A stretch of 64,000 nt of DNA, taken from Burkholderia ubonensis (GTDB lineage Bacteria > Pseudomonadota > Gammaproteobacteria > Burkholderiales > Burkholderiaceae). How positions within the stretch are numbered: position 1 is the stretch's first letter; the number at the start of each line of letters is the position of its first letter. Of the stretch, positions 1-7,882 are shown one piece after another. A model generated the notes under the pieces. The model was not told the DNA's origin, did no database searches, and was given only the letters and a program-made list of their open reading frames with translations. The position numbers and the translations under genes are program-made. The stretch covers positions 868,001-932,000 of the forward strand of contig NZ_CP013422.1 of the NCBI RefSeq assembly GCF_001718695.1, given 5' to 3'.

Positions 1-614
1 CCTTGGTGGAAGAAACGATAGACGGGGCCGGCGACGATGCACGACAGCCAGAACACCACGAGCCGCGCCTCCCGGCGAAGCGCGACGCACAGCAGCGGGA
101 ACGACAGATAAAACACTTCCTCGACCGAAAGCGACCACAACACGCCGAGCGCATAGTTGGTCCAGCCGTGGGAGCCGACCAGCACGTTCATCCAGAACGT
201 CAACGACGCGAGATTCACCAGCCAGAACGAAACCGGCGTGCCGGCCGGCGAGTGATTCTGAAAGATCGCGATGCCGGCCAGCGCCAGCGCGTTGACGATG
301 GCCAACAACAGCAACAGGCAGGGGACGATGCGGGCGATGCGCAGCGCGTAAAACGTTCCGATATCGACGTGGCCGAGTTCGGACCAGCGCCGCATCGCGT
401 TCGTCGTGATCAGATAGCCGGAGATCACGAAGAACATCGTGACGCCGTAGTTGCCGTTTCGCGCAACGGCACGCACCGCATTCCAGCCGAATACGTGCGA
501 CAGCGCAGTGTCGTCGAGCCGGTAAGCGATATTGAAATGGTGAAACAGCACGAGCAGGATCGAAAAGCCCCGCAGGAAATCGATCTTCCGGTTTCGCATG
601 TCGGCGCCGTTCAT
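1..614 (-). CDS. Acyltransferase 3 (OafA/YrhL-type) membrane protein, 3' end outside window
   Basis: This is the N-terminal ~204 codons of an integral-membrane acyltransferase; the gene runs off the left edge. The protein begins MNGADMRNRKIDFLRGFS and then shows IDFLRGFSILLVLFHHF, the usual first membrane segment of the family with the catalytic-type His. GVTMFFVISGYLI, hydrophobic helices and the WSLSVEEVFYLSFP motif follow. Family members O-acylate extracytoplasmic sugars or peptidoglycan, or succinylate glycans; the substrate here cannot be told. The start ATG (614-612) overlaps the stop of the upstream beta-lactamase gene (ATGA), which implies translational coupling. An internal ATG at 599 is the alternative start. 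The family call is confident; the pairing with a beta-lactamase is unusual. Confidence 0.85.
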   Translation of the reverse strand, partial: MNGADMRNRKIDFLRGFSILLVLFHHFNIAYRLDDTALSHVFGWNAVRAVARNGNYGVTMFFVISGYLITTNAMRRWSELGHVDIGTFYALRIARIVPCLLLLLAIVNALALAGIAIFQNHSPAGTPVSFWLVNLASLTFWMNVLVGSHGWTNYALGVLWSLSVEEVFYLSFPLLCVALRREARLVVFWLSCIVAGPVYRFFHQ

Positions 615-1486
615 CCCGCGTGCGTCGCCCACTGCACGAATGCCGAGCCGGCCTCGCGCAACACGGCCTCGCGTGCGTCCATGCTGACACCCGGCGCGTC
701 GTAGTAGACGGCGACGAGCAACGGCGCGCGCCCGGGCGGACGGACTAGCGCGTAGTCGTTCGTCTCGCGGTCGACGCTGGTGCCGGGCCGGTCGGCGGCT
801 TGCCAACCGGCGGGCAACACGGCGCGAATCCGGTTGAGCCCCGGCTTGCAGTCGGTCATGCCGCGCTCCAGTCGCGCGCGCGAGCCGGCGCTGAGCACGT
901 CGCCGAGCAGCAGGCGCTGCGCCGTGGCGGCGATGGCCTTCGGCGTGGTGGTGTCGAGCACGCCGTGATAGCGGTTCGAGTCGGGCTCGTAGCGGTCGGA
1001 GCGCGTCACGGTATCGCCGAGGCCGCGAACGAAGCGCGTCAGCGCCGCAGGGCCGCCGGCGCTGCGCATCAGCAGGATCGCGGCCGTGTTGTCGCTCTCC
1101 ACCAAAACCGCGCGGCAGAGCGCCTCGATCGACATCGCACCCTGAGCGACGTTGGCCTTCGTCACCGGCGACGTGAAAATCAGGTCCTTTTCCGTGTAGT
1201 GGACGAGGCGATCTAGCCGCTCCGAGCCGCTGTCGACGCGTGCCAGGATCTGCGCGGCGAGCAGTCCCTTGAACGTGCTGCACATCAGGAAACGTTCGTC
1301 GGCGCGATGGCCGAGCGTGCGTCCCGAGCCGGTATCGATCGCGAACACGCCGAGGCGGCCGCCGCTTCTGCGCTCGATTTCGGCAAGCGGCGATTCTTCG
1401 GCTGCGCGCAGCGCGGGAGCCATGCACGTGCCGGCGAGCAGCGGTAATCCGATCAGTAGTTTTCTGCGCAGGAGCGAGTGGGGCAC
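611..1486 (-). CDS. Class A (serine) beta-lactamase
   Basis: A periplasmic serine hydrolase expected to open beta-lactam rings. Counting from the GTG at 1486 (291 aa), a signal peptide with an RRK motif and a hydrophobic stretch ends near ALRA, so Tat export is possible. The active-site STFK lies at 70-73, SDN at 131-133 and the omega-loop EPDSN at 167-171. The box that is normally KTG reads RPG at 233-235 (ADRPGTS), with both Lys and Thr replaced; this may change substrate range or activity. Neither candidate start, GTG 1486 or the longer GTG 1552 (313 aa), has a good ribosome-binding site. I chose 1486 because it gives a normal signal peptide and normal family length. The gene overlaps the downstream acyltransferase by 4 nt. 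No AmpR-type regulator is adjacent. Confidence 0.88.
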   Translation of the reverse strand: MPHSLLRRKLLIGLPLLAGTCMAPALRAAEESPLAEIERRSGGRLGVFAIDTGSGRTLGHRADERFLMCSTFKGLLAAQILARVDSGSERLDRLVHYTEKDLIFTSPVTKANVAQGAMSIEALCRAVLVESDNTAAILLMRSAGGPAALTRFVRGLGDTVTRSDRYEPDSNRYHGVLDTTTPKAIAATAQRLLLGDVLSAGSRARLERGMTDCKPGLNRIRAVLPAGWQAADRPGTSVDRETNDYALVRPPGRAPLLVAVYYDAPGVSMDAREAVLREAGSAFVQWATHAG

Positions 1487-1725
1487 GGTCGGGTCCGGTG
1501 GGTTAGGGCAAGGAACAGGAGGAGACACGCTCGACACGTCGAAGCGTGTCACGCGAATCGAGTATCACGTCGCGACGGCCGATGACCACGCGCGCTTCGA
1601 GTACATCGTCGCCGAACGTCGGGGGATTTTCGCAGGGCAGAGGCGCTGTTTGCGCAGTACGTTCGAGCCGCTTGGGTTTCTCGCTGGGTTGCGACACCCA
1701 GGCATCGACTACGGCCTCGAAGAAC

Positions 1726-1761
1726 AAAAAAAGCGCCTGCCGGATATGGGACAGGCGCGCT
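1726..1761 (-). terminator. Rho-independent terminator (minus strand)
   Basis: Read on the minus strand, GCGCCTG and CAGGCGC form a 7-bp stem around a roughly 11-nt loop, followed directly by a run of seven to eight T. It lies about 370 nt downstream of pcaG, so it either ends a long pcaHG transcript or ends an unannotated small RNA. Confidence 0.72.
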
Positions 1762-2107
1762 TAAAGGCACTCGGTCAGAAAAGCCGCGCGAATGAGCCGC
1801 CGCTTGAATCACGCATCGCTCGGGCAATTGCTGCTCGGCCCGATTCAATCGCGGCACTTCGCTTGCGATAAGAAAGCATACGCCGCACAACACGCAAACG
1901 ATATCGCGTGTCTGAGGAAATCGATGTGCTCGTGCAGCATGCGTTTCAAGCGCATGTTTGATACATGTTCAGAATTCGCCGAACGGGCGCGCATCCGCCC
2001 ACGCCGGTCGTGGATGTTGCAACACGGCATCGAACCTCGCGAGAAAAACGAAACCGCCGGACGACGCGACTGCTGGCGGCGCGTCGACCCGGCGGTCCGT
2101 GTGATCG

Positions 2108-2127
2108 GCCGGCCGATACCGGCCGGC
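2108..2127 (-). terminator. GC-rich hairpin directly after pcaG
   Basis: GCCGGCCG (2108-2115) and CGGCCGGC (2120-2127) form a perfect 8-bp stem with a 4-nt loop, starting four bases after the pcaG stop. There is no T-run, so it is more likely a 3' stabilising stem or a Rho-assisted terminator than an intrinsic one. Confidence 0.45.
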
Positions 2128-2131
2128 GCAA

Positions 2132-2725
2132 TTACACGTCGAAGAACACCGTTTCGTCCGGACCCTGCATGCGGATGTCGAAGCGGTAGATCGTCGGGCC
2201 GCCCGGCTGCGTTTCGCGCTTCGCGACGAGCGTCGCGCGGCGCTCGGCGGGCACCGCGTTCAGCACCGGGTCGGCTGCGTTGGCCGCCGCTTCGTCGTCG
2301 AAGTACACGCGGGTGAACGCATGGGTGAGGATTCCGCGCATCATCACCGTCACGTTGACGTGCGGCGCGCCGTCGTCGGCGGTCCGGCCCGGCTTGACCG
2401 TTTCGACGACGAAGCGATGCTGCGCGTCGGTGCCGGTGCCGACCCGCGCAAAGCCCGTGAAACCGGTCTGCGCGATATCGGCGCGCGACGCCGGAAAGCG
2501 GCCCGCGCTGTCGACCTGCGTGAATTCGAGCACCGCGTCGCTGACGACGTTGCCGTCGCCGTCGAATACCCGGCCGACCAGCAGCATGTGCTCGCCCGCC
2601 GCGTGCGGTGCGGCGATCGTCGGCGTGAACAGGCTCTTCAGATCGTAGTTGTACTGCTGCGGGCAAAGGCCGTAAGCGAAGTACGGGCCGACCGTCTGCG
2701 AAGGGGTTTGTTTCAGCGTCGTCAT
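2132..2725 (-). CDS. pcaG: Protocatechuate 3,4-dioxygenase alpha subunit
   Basis: The alpha subunit of the intradiol ring-cleavage dioxygenase that opens protocatechuate to 3-carboxy-cis,cis-muconate, the first step of the beta-ketoadipate pathway. The 197-aa protein starts MTTLKQTPSQTVGPYFAYGL, a typical alpha-subunit N-terminus. It has the intradiol core (GRVFDGDGNVVSDAVLEFTQ, PHVNVTVMMRGIL, TRVYF) but lacks the iron ligands, as alpha subunits do. It follows pcaH with only 3 nt between stop and ATG. The two subunits assemble in the cytoplasm into an (alpha-beta) oligomer. Confidence 0.96.
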   Translation of the reverse strand: MTTLKQTPSQTVGPYFAYGLCPQQYNYDLKSLFTPTIAAPHAAGEHMLLVGRVFDGDGNVVSDAVLEFTQVDSAGRFPASRADIAQTGFTGFARVGTGTDAQHRFVVETVKPGRTADDGAPHVNVTVMMRGILTHAFTRVYFDDEAAANAADPVLNAVPAERRATLVAKRETQPGGPTIYRFDIRMQGPDETVFFDV

Positions 2726-2728
2726 GGT

Positions 2729-3436
2729 TCAGCGCTCCATCGGGGTGGCGTCGCGGCCGCGCAGCACGATGTCGAATTCGTAGCCGAGCGCATAGCCTTC
2801 TTCGGTGATGTCCAGCGAGAACCGCGAGATCAGCCGGTCGCGCGCCGCTTCGGGCGTGCCCTGGAAGATCGGGTCGTACGCGAGAAGCGGATCGCCGGGG
2901 AAATACATCTGCGTGACGAGGCGCGAGCCGAAGTAGTCGCCGAACAGCGAGAAGTGGATGTGATTCGGACGCCACGCGTTCGGGTGGTTGCCCCACGGAT
3001 ACGCGCCCGGCTTGATCGTCAGGAAGCGGTAGCGGCCTTCGTCGTCGGTCAGGCAGCGGCCGGCGCCGAGGAAGTTCGGGTCGAGCGGCGCGTCGTGCTG
3101 GTCGACCTTGTGCACGTAGCGGCCGGCGGCGTTCGCCTGCCAGACCTCGACCAGCGTGTTGCGCACCGGCTTGCCGCCTTCGTCGAGCACGCGGCCCGTG
3201 ACGACGATGCGCTCGCCGAGCGGCTCGCCGTTCTTCACCGCATTCTTCGTCAGGTCGTGGTCGAGCGCGCCGAGATCTTCGGCGCCGTACACGGGCGCGT
3301 ACTGGTCGCGCAGCTTCTCCTTCAGCGGAATCAGCGGCCGGGTGGGACCGCGCTTCACCGACGAGCGGTATTCGGGGTGGATGTACGCGGGATGCGACGG
3401 CCAGTCGCGCGGCGTGAGGATGGTGGGGGAATCCAT
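2729..3436 (-). CDS. pcaH: Protocatechuate 3,4-dioxygenase beta subunit
   Basis: The catalytic beta subunit carrying the non-haem Fe(III). The 235-aa protein keeps all four iron ligands of the Pseudomonas enzyme: Tyr107 (GRYVHK), Tyr146 (GAYPW), His159 and His161 (WRPNHIHF). The ATG at 3436 was chosen because AGGAG lies 8 nt upstream and the N-terminus (MDSPTILTPRDW) fits the family; the frame stays open to a TTG at 3505. The start is 61 nt from a three-armed inverted repeat at 3497-3544 that matches a PcaQ box, so induction by PcaQ with a pathway intermediate is likely. The gene heads a two-gene operon with pcaG. Confidence 0.97.
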   Translation of the reverse strand: MDSPTILTPRDWPSHPAYIHPEYRSSVKRGPTRPLIPLKEKLRDQYAPVYGAEDLGALDHDLTKNAVKNGEPLGERIVVTGRVLDEGGKPVRNTLVEVWQANAAGRYVHKVDQHDAPLDPNFLGAGRCLTDDEGRYRFLTIKPGAYPWGNHPNAWRPNHIHFSLFGDYFGSRLVTQMYFPGDPLLAYDPIFQGTPEAARDRLISRFSLDITEEGYALGYEFDIVLRGRDATPMER

Positions 3437-3496
3437 CGGGCGTCTCCTGATAGGTTTTCGAGAGAGGTGATGGGAGGACTTTAGCCAATCCGGAAA

Positions 3497-3544
3497 GTTA
3501 TGCAAAATGACGTTTTTTCGCGAATTGCATAACCGGGAGTTATG
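3497..3544. promoter_or_regulatory. PcaQ-type operator, copy 1 (pcaH promoter)
   Basis: Three half-sites occur in order: GTTATGCAA (3497-3505), TTGCATAAC (3525-3533) and GTTATG (3539-3544). The last two give CATAAC-N5-GTTATG, a perfect palindrome that fits the ATAACC-N4-GGTTAA PcaQ box I recall from Sinorhizobium. The first two give a 9-bp inverted repeat spanning 37 bp. The same arrangement with the same spacing recurs at 5224-5271. Confidence 0.8.
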
Positions 3545-3563
3545 GTCGGCCGCCCAATGAAAG

Positions 3564-3594
3564 ATCCGCCGGACAGAAGATCCGTCCGGCGGAT
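3564..3594 (-). terminator. Terminator for the gene ending at 3722
   Basis: ATCCGCCGGAC (3564-3574) and GTCCGGCGGAT (3584-3594) form a perfect 11-bp stem around a 9-nt loop. On the minus strand it is followed by CTTTC, a short T-rich tail. It is placed to stop minus-strand transcription before the pcaH operator. Confidence 0.7.
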
Positions 3595-3721
3595 AAAGCG
3601 ATCGGGCTCGCGTATCGTCGGTGACGAACGTTGCACGGCCCTCCAGCCAGCCCGTCGCTGCTTTTTGTCGGTTCTTCTTGTTTTTGTTCGAAGGTCTCCC
3701 CGCGCGCCGCGCGGTTCGCCG

Positions 3722-4285
3722 TTACGGGCGGGCGGGATCGAACACGATTCCGTCGAATTCGAGCGTCAGCCGGCCGCAGCGCAGCAGCGCGGCGGCCGTC
3801 GCCGCGCGGTCGGCGCCGATCACGTCGGCGACGTAGTTGGCGCAGAACCCGCGCCCCGCCAGCATGCCGAAGCGGCCGCCGAGCAGCACATCGATCCGCT
3901 GTTCGGCCAGCGCGTGCACGCTGCGCTGCGCGTCGGCAGTCGCGGCCGCGACGCGGCGCGCCAGTGCGATGCGGCCGCCGTCGGCCCGGGCGACGAAACG
4001 CGACAGCGGCGTGAGCTTCGTACGCGCCCAGGCGGGTTCGGCGATCAGCGGCTCGTCGCCGGACGTATCGACGACGATGCCGAACCGGTCGGCCCACGAG
4101 CCGCCGTGGTCGGCCGCGGCGCCCGGCTTGCGGGACGGCGCGCGGATGAACACGAGATCCCCGACGTGCGCGCCGGCGGCGAGCGTGCGCAGCGTGGCGA
4201 GCGGCAGCATGCGCTCGGTGTCGCGCGCGGCGCGCGGCGCGGGGTGATGCGGCTCGAAGGCAGGGGCGTCGGTTCGGGTGTTCAT
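3722..4285 (-). CDS. Possible YiiX/YebB-like (permuted papain-fold) protein, function unknown
   Basis: A 187-aa cytoplasmic-looking protein. GDLVFIRAPS near residue 44, FGIVVD, and GFCANYVADVIG near residue 145 recall the order of motifs in YiiX/YebB circularly permuted NlpC/P60 hydrolases, where GDLVF precedes an HxGI motif and a later Cys. The residue expected to be His before GIV is not His here (DRFGIVV), so catalysis is doubtful and the family call is tentative. The ATG at 4285 has GGAG 7 nt upstream; the longer frame to 4312 does not. It is divergent from the XRE-type gene 120 bp away and lies between pcaH and pcaQ, with no obvious link to aromatic degradation. Confidence 0.6.
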   Translation of the reverse strand: MNTRTDAPAFEPHHPAPRAARDTERMLPLATLRTLAAGAHVGDLVFIRAPSRKPGAAADHGGSWADRFGIVVDTSGDEPLIAEPAWARTKLTPLSRFVARADGGRIALARRVAAATADAQRSVHALAEQRIDVLLGGRFGMLAGRGFCANYVADVIGADRAATAAALLRCGRLTLEFDGIVFDPARP

Positions 4286-4405
4286 CGCGGCTCCGTCGGT
4301 GGGTGACAGCACGGAGCGGATTATGCAGACGAGTAACCCAAAGTGCTCACGCGGATGCGTCGGTAGCCTAATATCCGACCTGGAGCATCATTTTTCGATA
4401 CTGGA

Positions 4406-5143
4406 ATGACCGAAATCGCCCAGCTCATCGATACGCTGAAGCGCCTGCTGAAGGCGCAGGGCATGACTTACCGCGACGTCGCCCGTTCGCTCGCGGTGTC
4501 CGAGACAAGCGTGAAGCGCCTGTTCGCGAGCGAGCGCTTCACGCTCGAGCGCGTCGTCCAGATCGGCGAACTGCTCGGCTACACGCTCGCCGAGCTCGTG
4601 CAGGAAGCGTCGGCGTCCGCGCCGCGGCTGCACGTGCTGACCGAGCAGCAGGAAGCGCTGCTCGTCTCGGACGAGAAGCTGCTGCTCGTTGCCGTCTGCG
4701 CGATCAATTACTGGACCGTGGACGACATCGTCGCGGCCTATCGCGTGACGAAGGCCGAATGCCTGAAGTACCTGCTGATGCTCGACCGGATGAACGTGGT
4801 CGCGCTGCTGCCGGGCGACCGGATCCGCGTGCGCGTCGCGCGCGACTTCGACTGGCTGCCGGGCGGCCCGATCCGCCGCTACTTCCACGCGCATGCGCTC
4901 GGCGATTTCCTCGACAGCCGCTTCGACGGCCCCGGCGAGACGATGACGTTCTCGCAGGGGATGCTGACCGAGGCGGCCGCCGCGGAGCTCGAACAGGAGC
5001 TGCGCCGGCTGCGCAGCAAGGCGGCCGCGCTGCATGCGGAATCGTCGTCCGCGCCGCTGGGGCAGAAGCACGGCACCGGGCTGCTGATCGCGAAGCGGAT
5101 CTGGGAGCCGGCCGGTTTCGAGGCGCTGCGGCGGGCGGCGTGA
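4406..5143 (+). CDS. XRE-family (helix-turn-helix) transcriptional regulator
   Basis: The 245-aa protein has an N-terminal lambda-repressor-like HTH: MTYRDVARSLAVSETSVKRLFA at about residues 20-41, then FTLERVVQIGELLGYTLAELV. A roughly 160-aa C-terminal region (TEQQEALLVSDEKLLLVAVCAINYWTVDDIVA and after) probably senses a signal or mediates oligomerisation. It is a cytoplasmic DNA-binding regulator with unknown targets; the divergent gene at 3722-4285 is the obvious candidate. The ribosome-binding site is weak. The gene separates pcaQ from pcaHG. Confidence 0.88.
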   Translation: MTEIAQLIDTLKRLLKAQGMTYRDVARSLAVSETSVKRLFASERFTLERVVQIGELLGYTLAELVQEASASAPRLHVLTEQQEALLVSDEKLLLVAVCAINYWTVDDIVAAYRVTKAECLKYLLMLDRMNVVALLPGDRIRVRVARDFDWLPGGPIRRYFHAHALGDFLDSRFDGPGETMTFSQGMLTEAAAAELEQELRRLRSKAAALHAESSSAPLGQKHGTGLLIAKRIWEPAGFEALRRAA

Positions 5144-5223
5144 CGGGGCGGCGGCACGCGGAGAGCGAGCGACCCGCAGCGGCGGACGAAAATCGGAAGG
5201 CAGTGCTTGGGCGTACGCGAAAA

Positions 5224-5271
5224 GTTATGCAAAATGGCCATTCACGATCATTTGCATAACCATCTGTTATG
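5224..5271. promoter_or_regulatory. PcaQ-type operator, copy 2 (overlaps the pcaQ start)
   Basis: GTTATGCAAA (5224-5233), TTTGCATAAC (5251-5260) and GTTATG (5266-5271) have the same order, orientation and spacing as copy 1 at 3497-3544; 33 of 48 bases are identical by eye. The last half-site contains the pcaQ ATG (5269-5271), so binding here would block pcaQ expression. Confidence 0.78.
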
Positions 5272-6255
5272 ACTAACCGTATCGCCGACGGCCGCGTCAA
5301 GTTCCGGCACCTGCAGTGCTTCCTCGCGGTCGCGCAGTTGGGCGGCGTGCAGAAGGCGGCCGAGAGCCTGTCGATCACGCAGCCGGCCGTCTCGAAGACG
5401 ATCGCCGAGCTGGAGTCCATCCTCGGCGTCAGGCTGTTCGAGCGCAGCCGGCAGGGCGCGCGCCCGACGCGCGAAGCGCAGCTTTTCATGCCGCATGCGA
5501 ACGCGTGCGTGCTCGCGCTGCGGCAAGGCGTCGGGCTGCTCGCGCACGGCGGCGGCGGCGCGGCGGCGACGCTCGAGATCGGGATGCTGCCGACCGTCGC
5601 GGCGTCGCTCGCGCCGGCGTTGATGAAGGCGCTTGCCGTGCGCTGGCCGCGCGTCGTCGTGCGGCTCGCGACCGCCGCGAATGCCGACCTGCTGGAACGC
5701 CTGAAGGCGGGCGCGATCGAGTGTGCGATCGGGCGGCTGTCGGAGCCGGAGCGGATGGTCGGGCTCGCGTTCGAGCAGTTGTACAACGAGCCGCTCGTCG
5801 CGGTCGTGCGTGCCGGGCACCCGCTGATGGCGAGCGCCGCGCCGGCCGCCGAGCTTGCGCGCTACCCGGTCGTGCTGCCGCCGTACGGCACGCTGATCCG
5901 GCAATCGGCCGAGCAGCTGCTCGGCGCATGCGGCGCGCCGCCGCTGGACGCGTTCATCGAAGTGCTGTCCGTGTCGGTCGCGCGCGCGCTCGCGCTCGAG
6001 AACGACGCGGTCTGGTTCGTGCCGCAGTACGCGGCCGAATACGACCTGTCCACCGGCGCGCTCGCGCGTCTGCCGCTGCCGTCGGCCGGCACCGACGAGC
6101 CGGTCGGGCTGATTCTTCGCACCGATGCCGAGCCGTCGCCCGTCGCGCGCACGCTGATCGACGCGGTGCGGGAGATCGCTCGCACACGGCTGCGCGACGT
6201 GCAGGCGAGCCGCGCGCCGCGCGCTGCACGCAAGCCGGGGCGCCGCGAGCGCTGA
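5269..6255 (+). CDS. pcaQ: LysR-type regulator of pca genes (PcaQ)
   Basis: A 328-aa LysR-type regulator. The N-terminal HTH reads VKFRHLQCFLAVAQLGGVQKAAESLSITQPAVSKTIAELE, with the VKFRHLQCF opening typical of PcaQ/GbpR-like proteins; an effector-binding domain follows from about residue 95. PcaQ activates pca genes in response to pathway intermediates. Matching operators at its own start and upstream of pcaH support both autoregulation and control of pcaHG. The ATG lies inside the operator without a Shine-Dalgarno sequence, so initiation may be leaderless or start slightly downstream. Confidence 0.9.
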   Translation: MTNRIADGRVKFRHLQCFLAVAQLGGVQKAAESLSITQPAVSKTIAELESILGVRLFERSRQGARPTREAQLFMPHANACVLALRQGVGLLAHGGGGAAATLEIGMLPTVAASLAPALMKALAVRWPRVVVRLATAANADLLERLKAGAIECAIGRLSEPERMVGLAFEQLYNEPLVAVVRAGHPLMASAAPAAELARYPVVLPPYGTLIRQSAEQLLGACGAPPLDAFIEVLSVSVARALALENDAVWFVPQYAAEYDLSTGALARLPLPSAGTDEPVGLILRTDAEPSPVARTLIDAVREIARTRLRDVQASRAPRAARKPGRRER

Positions 6256-6476
6256 GTTGGGCTGGCCGGTGCGCGGTGCCGGGTGTCGTCGTTCGCGGCG
6301 AAGCGTCCGGTCGGCGATGCGGCTGGCGCCGGCAGCGGCTTCAGCGCCGGCCTCACGTCATCGGGGTGATTCGTTGCGCCGACAGATTCGATCGGCGACG
6401 CGCCGTGCGGCGACGCAACGCGGCACGCTGCCGCGCCTCGCGCACGAATGCGCGTTAGTGCACGTTAGTGCGCCGG

Positions 6477-7751
6477 TCACGCGCGCCGTCCCGCGAGCCG
6501 CAGATAAAGCAGCGCCGCGCCCGCCAGCAGCAACGGGAAGAACAAATACCAACCGGTCGTCAGAAACAGCCCGGCCACGGCGATCAGCGAAACCCACGCG
6601 CAGCGATACGCGGCGCTCGCACGCGGCAGCAGCTTCAGCGCGGCGGCGGCGCCGAGCCCGTACACCATCACGAAGCAGCCCGACGTGACGAGCACGAGCG
6701 GTTTCGGCCCGACGTCGGAGAACGCGGTCGCGGCCAGCGCGGCGGTGGCCAGCGCCGCGATCACGCCGAGGCTGCGGCGCGGTACGCCGCCCACCTGACT
6801 GCCTTGCGCGAGCCACGCGGGCAGTGCGCCGTCGCGCCCGAGCGCGGCCCCGAGCTTCGCCGCGCCGGCGAAATACGCGTTCATCGTCCCGAGCGTGAGC
6901 AGCAGCGCCGCGGCCGCGGCCAGCACCTGCGCATGGCCGCCGATGCCGCCCGCGATCAGTTCTGCGAGCGGCGCGCCCGACGCGCCGGCCGACGGGCCGA
7001 GCACCGTCACGCTGGCCGCGGCGACCGACAGATACAGGAACCCGACCACCACGACGGCGATGCCGGCCGAGCGCGGCATGTCGTGCGCCGGCCGGCGGAA
7101 TTCGGCGGCGAGGTGCGTGATCGCCTCCCAGCCCGCGAAGCTCCACACCAGCAGCGCCGCGGCCTGACCGACCGCGAGCCAGCCGTGCGGCGCGAACGGC
7201 TGCAGGTTCTCCGGGCGCGCATGCGGCGCGGACGCGAGCACGGCGGCGAGCAACAGCGTGACGAGCAACGCCGACAACACGAGCTGCATGCGGCCCGACA
7301 CTGTGACGCCGAACGCATTCGCGGCCGATACGGCGGCGATCAGCGCGGCGGCCGTGACCACGACGGTCGTATGCCCGCCGCCGATCACGGCCGCCACGTA
7401 TGCGCCGCCGAACATCGCGGCGGCCGGTGCGCCGGCCGGCACCGCGAAATAGAAACACCAGCCGACGATCGCCGCGGCCTTCGGCCCGAACGCGCGGCGC
7501 GCATAGGTGGACACGCCGCCCGCGTCGGGATAGCGCGCGCCGAGTGCGGCGAAGGTCGCCGCCAGCGGTCCGGACAGCACGACGAGCCCCGCCCACGCGA
7601 GCAGCGAGGCCGGCCCGGCGACCTCGGCGGCGAGCGCCGGCAACGCAATGACGCCGGTGCCGAGCACCGCGCCGATATACAGCGCGGCGCCCTGGAAAAT
7701 CGTCAACGAGCCTGCGTGATGGACGGCAGGCGAATCGGCATGCGAGGGCAT
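6477..7751 (-). CDS. APC-family amino acid permease/exporter
   Basis: An inner-membrane transporter of about 424 aa with around 12 hydrophobic helices. SLTIFQGAALYIGAVLGTGVIALPALAA at the N-terminus is the glycine-rich first helix of the amino acid-polyamine-organocation superfamily, and WSFAGWEAITHLAAEFRRPAHDMPRS is the conserved segment after helix 6. The organisation resembles YjeH-type exporters of neutral amino acids, but the substrate is not certain. The ATG at 7751 has GGAG about 10 nt upstream; the frame is open to 7829. It stands alone, with short gaps to its neighbours. Confidence 0.88.
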   Translation of the reverse strand: MPSHADSPAVHHAGSLTIFQGAALYIGAVLGTGVIALPALAAEVAGPASLLAWAGLVVLSGPLAATFAALGARYPDAGGVSTYARRAFGPKAAAIVGWCFYFAVPAGAPAAAMFGGAYVAAVIGGGHTTVVVTAAALIAAVSAANAFGVTVSGRMQLVLSALLVTLLLAAVLASAPHARPENLQPFAPHGWLAVGQAAALLVWSFAGWEAITHLAAEFRRPAHDMPRSAGIAVVVVGFLYLSVAAASVTVLGPSAGASGAPLAELIAGGIGGHAQVLAAAAALLLTLGTMNAYFAGAAKLGAALGRDGALPAWLAQGSQVGGVPRRSLGVIAALATAALAATAFSDVGPKPLVLVTSGCFVMVYGLGAAAALKLLPRASAAYRCAWVSLIAVAGLFLTTGWYLFFPLLLAGAALLYLRLAGRRA

Positions 7752-7882
7752 GAAAGGCAGTCTCCGGAACGCGTGGGATGCGCGCGGTCGGGCGCGCGTC
7801 GAGTCGTTCGATGCTACCCGAACCGGCATGGCGAAACGGCGCGGCGTTCAGTAGTCTGCGACCTGCAGCGTGTCAGCCTGTG

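Larger units (their letters stand above)
1487..2131. other. Intergenic region between pcaG and the beta-lactamase gene
   Basis: About 640 bases without a convincing gene. Several open frames exist on both strands, for example 1549-1893 on the minus strand, but none resembles a known protein or has a ribosome-binding site. The region holds one good minus-strand terminator at 1726-1761 and a GC-rich hairpin at 2108-2127 directly after pcaG. Confidence 0.6.

Noticed and set aside
1845..3488. Long minus-strand frame of 547 codons over pcaG and pcaH
   Set aside because: It is Arg-rich, has no similarity, and is an out-of-frame shadow of the two pca genes.
6453..6471. Direct repeat CGTTAGTGC twice, 10 bp apart, after the permease
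   Set aside because: Too short and without context to claim a function.
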